The notes under the pieces: generated by a model
Databases searched by the model: none
Seen by the model: only the letters and a program-made list of their open reading frames with translations
Told to the model about the DNA's origin: nothing
Made by a program: the position numbers and the translations under genes
Assembly: GCF_036195045.1 (NCBI RefSeq)
Contig: NZ_CP108100.1
Coordinates: 6,386,001 to 6,450,000 of the forward strand
DNA from: Streptomyces sp. NBC_00236
GTDB lineage: Bacteria; Actinomycetota; Actinomycetes; Streptomycetales; Streptomycetaceae
DNA: 64,000 nt
Direction: 5' to 3'
Shown here: in pieces, positions 18,671 to 27,151 of the stretch
Position numbering within the stretch: position 1 is the stretch's first letter
How the letters are laid out: each line of letters opens with the position of its first letter

Positions 18671-19942
18671 GTGGCACCGACAGACGAGACCGCTCAGACC
18701 CAGCCGCCCCTCGACCCGCCCGTCCCGCCGGCCGCGCCACCGCCCCCGCAGTCCGGCGCCGGGCGCGCCCGCATGCCGGGCTGGCTGCCGCGTGCCATGG
18801 TCCTGGCACTGGCGCTCTACGCCTGTTTCCGGCTCGGCAGCTGGGCCTTCGACCAGCTCATCGGTCTGTTGATCAATGTGCTGATCGCCTTCTTCCTGGC
18901 ACTCGCGATCGAACCCGCGGTGAGCCGGATGTCGGCCCGCGGCGTACGACGGGGCTTCGCCACCTTCCTGGTCTTCCTCGGCGTGCTGATCGCCGGCGCC
19001 GGCTTCGTCGTGCTGCTCAGCTCGATGCTCGCGGGCCAGATCGTCGACATGGTGGAGGACTTCCCGAAGTACCTCGACTCGGTGATCAACTGGGTCAACC
19101 AGACCTTCCGCACCGAGCTCTCCCGTGTCGAGGTGCAGGACAGCCTGCTGCACTCCGACTGGTTGCAGAAGTACGTCCAGAACAGTGCGAGCGGTGTCCT
19201 CGACGTGTCCACCACGGTCCTCGGCGGCCTGTTCCGGCTGCTGACGATCTTCCTGTTCTCGTTCTACTTCGCGGCCGACGGCCCCCGGCTGCGCCGCGCG
19301 CTGTGCTCCGTCCTCCCGCCGTCCCGCCAGGCCGAGGTGCTGCGGGCCTGGGAGATCGCGGTCGACAAGACGGGCGGGTACCTCTACTCGCGCGGGCTGA
19401 TGGCGCTCGTCTCCGGAGTCGCGCACTACATCCTGCTGCTGGCCCTGGGAGTGCCGTACGCGCCGGTGCTCGCGGTGTGGGTGGGACTCGTCTCGCAGTT
19501 CATCCCCACGATCGGTACGTATCTGGCAGGGGCCCTGCCGATGCTGATCGCGTTCACCGTCGACCCCTGGTACGCGCTGTGGGTCCTCGGCTTCGTGGTG
19601 GTCTACCAGCAGTTCGAGAACTACGTGCTGCAGCCCAAGCTGACCTCGAAGACCGTGGACATCCATCCCGCGGTCGCCTTCGGCTCGGTCATCGCGGGCA
19701 CGGCCCTGATGGGCGCGGTCGGTGCGCTGATCGCCATTCCGGCCGTCGCCACGCTGCAGGCATTCCTCGGCGCCTACGTGAAGCGCTACGACGTCACGGA
19801 CGACCCCCGGGTGCACGGACGCCATCAGTGGCGGCGCGGTGAACCGGTGGCCGTGCGGCTGCGCCGGATCTGGCACGCCCCCGAGGCCGAGGACGGCCAG
19901 GGGGAGGGTGACGAGCCTCAGGACCCGCAGCCTCGTTCCTGA
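18671..19942 (+). CDS. AI-2E family transporter (PerM-like membrane protein)
   Basis: A 423-residue polytopic membrane protein. After a Pro-rich N-terminus there are about seven to eight helices in the AI-2E/UPF0118 arrangement, with LIGLLINVLIAFFLALAIEP, the LVSQFIPTIGTYLAGALPML signature and VVVYQQFENYVLQPKLTSKT near the C-terminus. Substrate is unknown; some family members export quorum-sensing AI-2, others antiport ions. The GTG at 18671 is chosen because the longer frame overlaps the DUF3046 gene. It is followed by a 300-base region holding the recA promoter. Confidence 0.85.
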   Translation: MAPTDETAQTQPPLDPPVPPAAPPPPQSGAGRARMPGWLPRAMVLALALYACFRLGSWAFDQLIGLLINVLIAFFLALAIEPAVSRMSARGVRRGFATFLVFLGVLIAGAGFVVLLSSMLAGQIVDMVEDFPKYLDSVINWVNQTFRTELSRVEVQDSLLHSDWLQKYVQNSASGVLDVSTTVLGGLFRLLTIFLFSFYFAADGPRLRRALCSVLPPSRQAEVLRAWEIAVDKTGGYLYSRGLMALVSGVAHYILLLALGVPYAPVLAVWVGLVSQFIPTIGTYLAGALPMLIAFTVDPWYALWVLGFVVVYQQFENYVLQPKLTSKTVDIHPAVAFGSVIAGTALMGAVGALIAIPAVATLQAFLGAYVKRYDVTDDPRVHGRHQWRRGEPVAVRLRRIWHAPEAEDGQGEGDEPQDPQPRS

Positions 19943-20076
19943 GGCTCGGCGTTCCTCCGGTTCACATTGCCCATGAACACCTCAATTGCGGCGTGGTGTC
20001 GCGTTGGTGATCTTTTCCCCTGAATGCCCGACTTCGCGGCGCTATCCTGAGGGCGAGCCGGTGCGGCGTGGTGCGC

Positions 20077-20105
20077 TTGACACCAAAATCGAACATCCAT
20101 TCTCA
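20077..20105 (+). promoter_or_regulatory. recA promoter region with SOS-like (LexA) box
   Basis: TTGACA (20077-20082) is a good -35 element, with TTCTCA/TCTCAT 17-18 bases on as a weak -10. Between and overlapping them lies TCGAACATCCATTCTC (20089-20104). This has the left half TCGAAC of the actinobacterial SOS box TCGAAC-N4-GTTCGA and a degenerate right half. A GAACATCCATTC-type box is the form I recall from other Streptomyces recA genes. The box is about 140 bases before the recA start. Confidence 0.65.
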
Positions 20106-20242
20106 TGGGATTCCGGCCGGGTTTTCCCGGGCTCGACCGTGGAGTTGTCCACAGGCCGGGAGGACGTCGAGGCCCATTGTCAGTGGCAGGGGTTAGCGTC
20201 TTTGACGTGAAGCGATCGACTCAAGCAAATCGGGTGGAACCC

Positions 20243-21373
20243 ATGGCAGGAACCGACCGCGAGAAGGCGTTGGACGCCGCACTCGCACAGATTGAACGGC
20301 AATTCGGCAAGGGCGCGGTGATGCGCCTGGGCGAGCGGCCGAACGAGCCCATCGAGGTGATTCCCACCGGGTCGACCGCGCTGGACGTGGCGCTCGGCGT
20401 CGGCGGTCTGCCGCGCGGCCGTGTGGTGGAGGTGTACGGGCCGGAGTCCTCCGGTAAGACGACGCTGACACTGCACGCCGTGGCGAACGCGCAGAAGCTC
20501 GGCGGCCAGGTGGCGTTCATCGACGCGGAGCACGCGCTCGACCCGGAGTACGCCAAGAAGCTCGGCGTCGACATCGACAACCTCATCCTGTCCCAGCCGG
20601 ACAACGGTGAGCAGGCCCTCGAGATCGTGGACATGCTGGTCCGCTCGGGTGCGCTCGACCTGATCGTCATCGACTCCGTCGCGGCCCTCGTGCCGCGCGC
20701 GGAGATCGAGGGCGAGATGGGTGACTCGCACGTGGGTCTGCAGGCCCGCCTCATGAGCCAGGCGCTGCGGAAGATCACCAGTGCGCTCAACCAGTCCAAG
20801 ACCACCGCGATCTTCATCAACCAGCTGCGCGAGAAGATCGGTGTGATGTTCGGCTCGCCGGAGACCACCACCGGTGGCCGGGCGCTGAAGTTCTACGCCT
20901 CGGTGCGCCTGGACATCCGGCGCATCGAGACGCTGAAGGACGGCACCGACGCGGTCGGTAACCGTACCCGCGTCAAGGTCGTCAAGAACAAGGTCGCGCC
21001 GCCGTTCAAGCAGGCCGAGTTCGACATCCTCTACGGCCAGGGCATCAGCCGCGAGGGCGGCCTGATCGACATGGGCGTGGAGCACGGCTTCGTCCGCAAG
21101 GCCGGCGCCTGGTACACGTACGAGGGCGACCAGCTCGGCCAGGGCAAGGAGAACGCCCGCAACTTCCTCAAGGACAACCCCGACCTCGCCAACGAGATCG
21201 AGAAGAAGATCCTCGAGAAGCTGGGCGTCGGAGTCCGGCCCGAGGCCGAGTCCGCCGAACCCGGTGCGGACGCGGCAGGCGCGGCGACGGCTCCGGCCGA
21301 CGGCGCGGCGAAGTCGGTGCCCGCTCCGGCCGGCAAGACCAAGCCGGCCAAGACGGCGGCGGCCAAGAGCTAG
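20243..21373 (+). CDS. recA: Recombinase RecA
   Basis: A 376-residue recombinase that drives homologous strand exchange and triggers LexA self-cleavage. Walker [10 protein letters not shown] is at about residues 67-75. Other signatures include [38 protein letters not shown] (Walker B and L1 region), and L2/core sequence [20 protein letters not shown] and [21 protein letters not shown] Streptomyces-style C-terminal Ala/Lys/Pro-rich tail ends in KTAAAKS. The ATG at 20243 follows GGTGGAA. An upstream in-frame start at 20105 lies in the promoter region. recX starts three bases after the stop. Confidence 0.98.
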   Translation: MAGTDREKALDAALAQIERQFGKGAVMRLGERPNEPIEVIPTGSTALDVALGVGGLPRGRVVEVYGPESSGKTTLTLHAVANAQKLGGQVAFIDAEHALDPEYAKKLGVDIDNLILSQPDNGEQALEIVDMLVRSGALDLIVIDSVAALVPRAEIEGEMGDSHVGLQARLMSQALRKITSALNQSKTTAIFINQLREKIGVMFGSPETTTGGRALKFYASVRLDIRRIETLKDGTDAVGNRTRVKVVKNKVAPPFKQAEFDILYGQGISREGGLIDMGVEHGFVRKAGAWYTYEGDQLGQGKENARNFLKDNPDLANEIEKKILEKLGVGVRPEAESAEPGADAAGAATAPADGAAKSVPAPAGKTKPAKTAAAKS

Positions 21374-21376
21374 ACC

Positions 21377-22126
21377 GTGACGCGTCGTACGGAGTGGCCG
21401 GGCAGCGCCGCCGATTCCGGTACGGGCCCCGGCCCCGAATTCGCCGCCGCGCGATCGGCCGGATCCGATCATGAGTCCGATGTCTCCCACGGGCCGGCCG
21501 CCAGAGCCGGCCGTGGGAGAAACGCGGCCTCGGGCACCGGATTCGGTGAGGGAGCGGGGCGCCGTTCCCGTTCCCGGTCCAGGGACGGCGGTTCCCCCTC
21601 CTCGTCGAGGGCCGAGAAGGGGGAACCGCTGGACCCGGTCGAGCAGGCGCGCAACATCTGCCTGCGACTGCTCACCGGGACCCCGCGCACGCGCAAGCAG
21701 CTCGCGGACGCTCTGCGCAAGCGGGAGATCCCGGACGAGGCGGCCGAAGAGGTGCTGTCGCGCTTCGAGGACGTCGGGCTGATCGACGATGCCGCGTTCG
21801 CCGGTGCCTGGGTGGAATCGCGGCACCACGGACGCGGGCTGGCCCGCCGCGCGCTCGTCCGTGAGCTGCGGACCAAGGGGGTGGACTCCGCCGTGATCGA
21901 CGAGGCCGTAGGTCAGCTCGACTCCGAGCAGGAGGAGGAGACGGCGCGTGAGCTCGTCGCTCGCAAGCTCCGGTCGACCCGGGGCCTGGAGCGCGACAAG
22001 CGGCTTCGCCGTCTTGCGGGCATGCTCGCCCGCAAGGGGTACGGGGAGGGCATGGCCCTGCGCGTAGTGCGCCGGGCGCTGGAGGAAGAGGGCGAGGACA
22101 CGGAAGGGCTGGACGAACCTTTCTGA
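21377..22126 (+). CDS. recX: Regulatory protein RecX
   Basis: A 249-residue modulator that inhibits RecA filaments. The N-terminal 90 residues are low complexity (Gly/Ser/Arg). The three-helix RecX repeats follow from about 95: ARNICLRLLTGTPRTRKQLA, VLSRFEDVGLIDDAAFAGAW, RALVRELRTKGVDSAVIDEA and RLAGMLARKGYGEGMALRVV. The GTG start is three bases after the recA stop, so recAX is an operon. Confidence 0.93.
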   Translation: MTRRTEWPGSAADSGTGPGPEFAAARSAGSDHESDVSHGPAARAGRGRNAASGTGFGEGAGRRSRSRSRDGGSPSSSRAEKGEPLDPVEQARNICLRLLTGTPRTRKQLADALRKREIPDEAAEEVLSRFEDVGLIDDAAFAGAWVESRHHGRGLARRALVRELRTKGVDSAVIDEAVGQLDSEQEEETARELVARKLRSTRGLERDKRLRRLAGMLARKGYGEGMALRVVRRALEEEGEDTEGLDEPF

Positions 22127-22254
22127 ACGGCATCGTTAGCGGTATCGGTAACGGTGGCATCAAGGGTGACGGCGGTGTCGACGGCGGTGGCGTCGGCGGC
22201 AACAGCAAGAGCAGCGGCATCCGTTGAGCCGGTGCGCCGTTGTCTCCCGTGCAG

Positions 22255-22896
22255 TTACTGCCCGGCGCGGGCCGCGCGGCTGATGGCGGCGTCGATCAGG
22301 GCGAGGGCGTCTGCGGCGGTGCGCCCCGGGTAGCGGTTCCACGGACCGATGAGCCCCGTCCATCCCTGGGCACGAAGCTCGGAGATGAGCCAGGCACCGG
22401 CCCGGTCGACGGTGTGCGCCGATCCGTAGCCCAGCCGGTGTGCCGTGAGCATGGCGCCGCAGATACAGCGGGCGCCCCGGGCGTTGCGGAGCCGGTACGG
22501 GGTGTTCTGCCAGCCCCATTCGGTCAGGATCTGACGGGCATGGGCGAGATGGACGGAGGGCCGCACCTCCGGCTGTCCGATGCGCCGCCAGGCGTGGAGC
22601 CGGTCGGGCAGCACCGCACCGAGACGCCCGGGGAGGGGCCGCTCGCGCGGCAGGGCCGCGGGCAGCGCGCGCACCGTATCGGCGATGAGCTGATCCACCG
22701 GTACGGACAGCAGATCGCGCCAGTCGTCCGACGGAGCGGGACGGTTCTGCTCGGCACCGGGTGAGACGGGTCCCGGCGGTTCGGGGACGGTGAGGTCCCA
22801 GCCCGTGACGATCTGCTGCCAGGCCTCCGTGTCATGGAGGCGAGCGGCCTGGGCGTCGAGTTCGTCGGGCGTGAGGGCGGTGGCGGTGGTCGGCAT
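22255..22896 (-). CDS. DUF6197-like hypothetical protein
   Basis: A 213-residue protein without membrane segments. The C-terminal half (HARQILTEWGWQNTPYRLRN, ARCICGAMLTAHRLGYGS, then a Trp-rich NRYPGRTAADALALIDAAI) resembles the DUF6197 proteins of streptomycetes, in which Cys-x-Cys-Gly is conserved. Function is unknown. The ATG at 22896 is selected; the open frame extends further upstream through low-complexity repeats that are not convincing protein. It is convergent with recX. Confidence 0.6.
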   Translation of the reverse strand: MPTTATALTPDELDAQAARLHDTEAWQQIVTGWDLTVPEPPGPVSPGAEQNRPAPSDDWRDLLSVPVDQLIADTVRALPAALPRERPLPGRLGAVLPDRLHAWRRIGQPEVRPSVHLAHARQILTEWGWQNTPYRLRNARGARCICGAMLTAHRLGYGSAHTVDRAGAWLISELRAQGWTGLIGPWNRYPGRTAADALALIDAAISRAARAGQ

Positions 22897-23173
22897 GGGT
22901 GCGGGCTCCCCGTCGTAGCGGTGGCGAAGCGGTACCGCGGCGGCGGGATGGTGATGCCGTGGCGGACCTCGCCGTTGAGGCGAATGTCCGTCCGGTCCGC
23001 GGTTCGCTCCACCGGAGCGAGGCCATACGGGTGTGTCGCAACGCATTTCGGGGATGGCGAGCGGCCGGCCGGGCCCGCCGGCGTGTGCCTGGGCGCGGTG
23101 AAACGGGAGGCGCTGAACGGGGAGTCCGGCAAGGGAAGCGCGGCGGGCGGGGAAGAGCGGCGCGGGAGCAGCC

Positions 23174-23244
23174 CGGCGGGAGGGGAACCCCCGGCGGGAG
23201 GGGAACCCCCGGCGGGAGAGGAAGGCCGGCGGGAGGGGAACCCC
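23174..23244. repeat. Tandem repeat, 18-bp unit CGGCGGGAGGGGAACCCC
   Basis: Copies at 23174-23191, 23192-23209, a degenerate 17-base copy at 23210-23226, and 23227-23244. Each unit contains the short self-complementary GGGGAACCCC. Confidence 0.85.
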
Positions 23245-23300
23245 CGGCACGGGGAGCAGCACGGGGGAAAACCCCCCTACGAAGACGCCGGAACACTCCA

Positions 23301-23320
23301 GTGCACAGACATCTGTGCAC
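23301..23320. promoter_or_regulatory. Perfect 20-bp palindromic operator candidate
   Basis: GTGCACAGACATCTGTGCAC consists of two 9-base arms with a CA spacer, ending 17 bases before the ATG of the ArsR-like gene. Position and symmetry fit an autoregulatory operator for a dimeric winged-helix regulator. Confidence 0.65.
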
Positions 23321-23337
23321 AGAGCAGTGTGTGACGC

Positions 23338-24072
23338 ATGCCAGAGAAGCCCGGCGGTACCGAGATCACCGAGCTGGCCGCCCTCAAGGCCCTCGCCCAG
23401 CCGCGACGCCAGCAGATCCTTCAGCACCTCACCCTGCACGGTCCCGCGACATCCGCGATCCTCGCCCGTGCCCTGGGACTGAACACCGGGGCCACCAGCT
23501 ACCACCTGCGCGAACTGGCCCGGTACGGCTTCGTCACCGACACCGTGCCGCAGGCGCCGGGCGGGGGCCGGGCACGATGGTGGCGGGCCGTGCCCGGTGA
23601 CCGCAGGTTCCCGCCTCCGTCCCGCCGGACACCCGGGATGCGGCTCGTCATGGACGAGCTGAACCGTCACGCGTACGCCGCGGACCTCGCACTTTTCGAG
23701 CGGCTCCAGCGCGAGAGCGGGGCCGCCGGGGCTTCCGGAGACGGCGCGGCGCCCGACGAGTGGGCCGACGCGCACGCGTACTCACGTGGCTCGCTGCGGC
23801 TCACCCTGCCCGAGCTCCAGCAGTTCTTCGAGGAGTACATCGCCCTCATGAACCGCTACAAGCGCCCCGAAGCGGAGACGCCGCCGGGCGCCCGCACGGT
23901 CCACACCCGGCTGCTGGCCTTCCCGGCGCCGGGCGAGGACGGCCATGACCTGAGGTCGGGCGAGCACGGCCATGACCCGGCGCCGGGCGAAGACGGCCAT
24001 GACCCCCGTGGCGTCCATGCGCCCCGTGGCGCCCGCACGGACGACAACGGAAGAGAGACGGACGCATCATGA
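23338..24072 (+). CDS. ArsR-like winged-helix transcriptional regulator with repeat tail
   Basis: A 244-residue regulator. Residues 10-75 form a winged HTH (ALAQPRRQQILQHLTLHGPA, LGLNTGATSYHLRELARYGF) followed by a helical region (MRLVMDELNRHAYAADLALF). The C-terminus carries a 27-base DNA repeat in three copies (about 23931-24011) encoding GEDGHD / GEHGHD / GEDGHD, an acidic His-containing tail that could bind metal, though this is only suggested. A perfect palindrome lies just upstream. The TGA overlaps the ATG of the permease gene, so regulator and permease are coupled. The ligand is unknown. Confidence 0.8.
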   Translation: MPEKPGGTEITELAALKALAQPRRQQILQHLTLHGPATSAILARALGLNTGATSYHLRELARYGFVTDTVPQAPGGGRARWWRAVPGDRRFPPPSRRTPGMRLVMDELNRHAYAADLALFERLQRESGAAGASGDGAAPDEWADAHAYSRGSLRLTLPELQQFFEEYIALMNRYKRPEAETPPGARTVHTRLLAFPAPGEDGHDLRSGEHGHDPAPGEDGHDPRGVHAPRGARTDDNGRETDAS

Positions 24073-26672
24073 TGCTGCGCTATGCCCTGCGCACGGTCCG
24101 CGACCGCAGAGGAGGATTCCTCAGCGCGCTGTTGGCACTCATGTGCGCCGCAGCCCTCGTCACCGCCTGCGGCACCCTTCTGGAGACCGGCCTGCGCGGA
24201 CGGATCGCCACCGAGCGCTACGCCGCGAGCCCGGTCGTCGTCTCCGCCGACCAGAACGTCCACCGGACCACCGTCAAGCACAAGGGCAACGGGAAGACGA
24301 AGGTCAAGCACAAGGCCAAGCCCGTTGCCGAGCGTGCCTGGCTGCCCGTCACCACCGCCGACCGGCTCCGTACCCTGGAGGGTGTACGAGCGGTCGTCCC
24401 CGAACTGACCTTCCTCGCCGAGCCGTTGTCGGTGGTCCGCTCTCCGCGTGCGGGGAACGGGAGCGGCGGCACGTCCTCCCTGCCCGCGCGCGCCGGAAGC
24501 GGCGACACGCCCTCGTACGGACACTCCTGGGAGTCCGCCCCCCTCACCCCGTTCGCCCTCACCGCCGGCCGCGCCCCCGCCTCGTCCGGCGACGTGGTGA
24601 TCGACCGGGGCCTCGCCGAACGGACCGGCCTGACCACCGGGGACCGGCTCACCGTGCAGTCCACGCAGGCTCCCCGCACGTACCGTGTCAGCGGAATCGC
24701 CGCCCCGCGCGGACCCGGCGAACTGCGGCAGCAGACCTCGCTGTTCTTCTCCGCGGCGGAGGCCGAACGCCTTGCCGCCCGCCCGGGCCAGGTCTCCGCC
24801 CTGGGCGTGCTGCCCGCAACCGGTACGGACACCGACCGGCTGAAACAACGGATCGAGCAGGCACTCGACGGCACCGGCGCCCAGGTCTCGGCGGGGGACG
24901 AACGCGGCCAGGTCGAGTTCCTGGATGCGGCCGGCGCGAGGGTCAAGCTGGTCTCGATGGGCGGCGCCATGGGCGGAACCTCGCTGCTGGTCGCGGTGCT
25001 CGTGGTCGTCGGGACCTTCGCACTCTCCATCCAGCAACGCCAACGCGAACTCGCGCTGCTGCGTACGATCGCCGCCACGTCGCGGCAGATCCGCCGCCTG
25101 CTCGGCCGGGAGGCACTGCTGGTGGGTGCCGTCGCCGGGGTCTTGGGGGCCCTTGCCGGTCTGCCGCTGGCCACCTGGCTGCACAGTCGATTCATCGACA
25201 TGGGCGTGGTCCCGGCGACGCTGGAGCGGACGGCCGGAATCCTTCCTGCCGGTGCCGCACTCGCCGTCACCCTCCTCGGTGCCTGGGCCGCAGCCCGCAT
25301 CTCCGGCCGTCGCATCGCCCGTCTCCGCCCCGCCGAGGCCATGGCCGAGTCCGCGGTCGAGCGCCGCCGCCCCGCCCGGGGGCGAATCGCCGCCGGTCTG
25401 GTCCTGCTCATCGGCGGCGGGGTGCTCGTCGCGGTGCTGAGCATCCTGCACACCGAGGCCGCCTCGACCCCGGTCACCTTCCTGGCCGTGGTGGTGCTGG
25501 CCACGGCGGTGTCGCTGCTCGGCCCCCTCTTGGTCCGGGCTGCCGCGTTCCTCCTGGCGGGCGTGAACCGGACGGCCGGACACGTCGGCGTCCTGGCCAC
25601 GGCGAACATCCGCGGGAACTCCACCCGGATGGCCTCCGTCGTCACCCCGCTCACCCTGCTCATCGGCATGACCTGCACGGTTCTCTTCGTCCAGCCGACC
25701 CTCGGCGACGCCGCCCTGGCCCAGGCCCGTGAGGGCACCCGCGCCACCTGGGTGCTGGGCGCGCAGGGCCCCGGTGTGCCGTCGGCAGCCGCCGAGGCCG
25801 TGCGCGGGACGCCCGGAGTCACCGCCGCCACGGAGGTGGTCCGCACCACCGTCCGGGTCGGGCTCGCCAAGTACCAGGCCCAGGGAGTCACCACAGCGGG
25901 TCTCGCCCGCACCTGGGACCCCGGCGTGACGAGCGGTTCGATCGCCGCGTTCACTGCGGACGCCCGCTCCGCCGCCATCAGTGAACTGGCCGCCGGTCAA
26001 CTGGGCCTGCGCCCCGGCAGCGAACTGAAGCTGCACCTGGGCGACGGCACCCCCGCCACCCTCACGGTCGCGGCCGTCTACCGTCGCGGGCTGGGCTTCG
26101 GCGACCTGACGCTTCCGCACGACCTGCTCGCCCGGCACATGGACAATCCACTCGCCGCGACCGTCCTGGTCGCAGGGAACGCGAGCCGCGGCGAACTGAC
26201 GGCCGCTCTGGGGAGGTTCCCGGGCGTCGCCGTCGTCGCGCCCGAGACCGCCGACCGGCTCCAGGCAGACCGTCAGCAGGAGAACGCCGAGGTCAACCTG
26301 CTGGCCATGGGGCTCGTGCTGGCCTTCACCGCCATCGCCGTCGTCAACACGCTCGCCATGTCGGTCTCCGAGCGGCTCAAGGAGTTCGCGCTCCTGAGAC
26401 TGGCCGGGGCGACGCGCCGTCAGGTGCTGCGGATGCTCCGCATCGAGACCCTGTCGGTCCTGGCCGTCGCCGCTGCCCTCGGCACGGGTATCGCGCTGGC
26501 CGTACTGACCGCCTTCAGCATCGGCATGACGGGCAGCGCCGCGCCCACCGTGGTCCCGTTGGTGTACGCGACGGTGGTGGGCGCCGCGGCCGTGCTCGCC
26601 CTGGTCGCCACGGCGTTGCCGGGCAGGCTGACACTGAAGGCCCGCCCGGTGGAGGCCGTCACGAGCCGATGA
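24069..26672 (+). CDS. ABC transporter permease, FtsX/MacB-like
   Basis: An 867-residue permease of the type III (FtsX-domain) class. The first helix is near residue 20 (FLSALLALMCAAALVTACG), with a large extracytoplasmic domain to about 290. A first FtsX domain (about 295-420, SIQQRQRELALLRTIAATSR) and a second (about 745-860, VSERLKEFALLRLAGATRRQ) follow. These proteins work with an ATP-binding subunit in lipoprotein, peptide or drug handling. No ATPase gene is next to this one. It is translationally coupled to the ArsR-like regulator by ATGA. Confidence 0.87.
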   Translation: MMLRYALRTVRDRRGGFLSALLALMCAAALVTACGTLLETGLRGRIATERYAASPVVVSADQNVHRTTVKHKGNGKTKVKHKAKPVAERAWLPVTTADRLRTLEGVRAVVPELTFLAEPLSVVRSPRAGNGSGGTSSLPARAGSGDTPSYGHSWESAPLTPFALTAGRAPASSGDVVIDRGLAERTGLTTGDRLTVQSTQAPRTYRVSGIAAPRGPGELRQQTSLFFSAAEAERLAARPGQVSALGVLPATGTDTDRLKQRIEQALDGTGAQVSAGDERGQVEFLDAAGARVKLVSMGGAMGGTSLLVAVLVVVGTFALSIQQRQRELALLRTIAATSRQIRRLLGREALLVGAVAGVLGALAGLPLATWLHSRFIDMGVVPATLERTAGILPAGAALAVTLLGAWAAARISGRRIARLRPAEAMAESAVERRRPARGRIAAGLVLLIGGGVLVAVLSILHTEAASTPVTFLAVVVLATAVSLLGPLLVRAAAFLLAGVNRTAGHVGVLATANIRGNSTRMASVVTPLTLLIGMTCTVLFVQPTLGDAALAQAREGTRATWVLGAQGPGVPSAAAEAVRGTPGVTAATEVVRTTVRVGLAKYQAQGVTTAGLARTWDPGVTSGSIAAFTADARSAAISELAAGQLGLRPGSELKLHLGDGTPATLTVAAVYRRGLGFGDLTLPHDLLARHMDNPLAATVLVAGNASRGELTAALGRFPGVAVVAPETADRLQADRQQENAEVNLLAMGLVLAFTAIAVVNTLAMSVSERLKEFALLRLAGATRRQVLRMLRIETLSVLAVAAALGTGIALAVLTAFSIGMTGSAAPTVVPLVYATVVGAAAVLALVATALPGRLTLKARPVEAVTSR

Positions 26673-26681
26673 CCGATGGCC

Positions 26682-26715
26682 CCGGGCACGGCGGGGGTTC
26701 CCACGCCGTGCCCGG
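26682..26715 (+). terminator. Terminator hairpin between permease and rhodanese genes
   Basis: A perfect 12-bp stem CCGGGCACGGCG / CGCCGTGCCCGG (26682-26693, 26704-26715), ten bases after the permease stop and 26 before the convergent rhodanese stop. It may act in both directions. Confidence 0.65.
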
Positions 26716-26740
26716 CTGCCGAGCGCGGCGGGGCTCCCGG

Positions 26741-27151
26741 TCACACCTCGACGGGGAGCCCCGCCGCGCGCCAGGCCTGGAAGCCGCCGACCAGGTCCGT
26801 CGCCCGGTACAGCCCGAGCCGGTGCAGCGACTCGGCGGCGAGGCTCGACGCGTACCCCTCGTTGCAGATCACCACCACACGCAAGCCGTGGCTCACGGCC
26901 TCCGCCGCGCGATGGCTTCCCCGCGGGTCCAGCCGCCATTCCAGCTCGTTGCGTTCGACGACCAGGGCCCCCGGGATCAGCCCGTCCCGCGCCCGCAGCT
27001 CCGCGTAGCGGATGTCCACGAGCAGCGCGCCGTCCTCGGCGGCCGCCTTCGCCTCCTGCGGTCCGAGCCGCTCGTATCCGGCCCGCACCCGCTCCAGCAG
27101 CTGGTCGATGCCGGGCGGGGTGTCGCCGCCGTCGTGCCGATCGTCGCTCAC
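26741..27151 (-). CDS. Rhodanese-like sulfurtransferase domain protein
   Basis: A 136-residue single-domain rhodanese. The active-site loop is VICNEGYASSLAAESL, with the catalytic persulfide cysteine in CNEGYAS. The upstream LLVDIRYAELRARDGLIPGA motif is also typical. It is coupled to the cysteine dioxygenase gene by a 4-base overlap (27148-27151). The likely role is transfer or oxidation of sulfane sulfur arising from cysteine catabolism. The operon is preceded by a cysteine-rich leader ORF. Confidence 0.88.
   Translation of the reverse strand: MSDDRHDGGDTPPGIDQLLERVRAGYERLGPQEAKAAAEDGALLVDIRYAELRARDGLIPGALVVERNELEWRLDPRGSHRAAEAVSHGLRVVVICNEGYASSLAAESLHRLGLYRATDLVGGFQAWRAAGLPVEV

Larger units (their letters stand above)
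22897..23337. other. 440-base intergenic region between the DUF6197-like gene and the ArsR-like gene
   Basis: No convincing gene on either strand. Frames are open but codon bias is absent or repeat-driven. The region holds the 18-base tandem repeats at 23174-23244 and the 20-base palindrome at 23301-23320, and must contain the divergent promoters of both flanking genes. Confidence 0.6.

Noticed and set aside
23174..23244. CRISPR-like array
   Set aside because: Units are directly adjacent with no unique spacers, and no cas genes are present.
22834..23334. Open frame of 166 codons on the plus strand between the DUF6197-like and ArsR-like genes
   Set aside because: It is dominated by the 18-base tandem repeats, has no ribosome site or domain, and an opposite frame is equally long.
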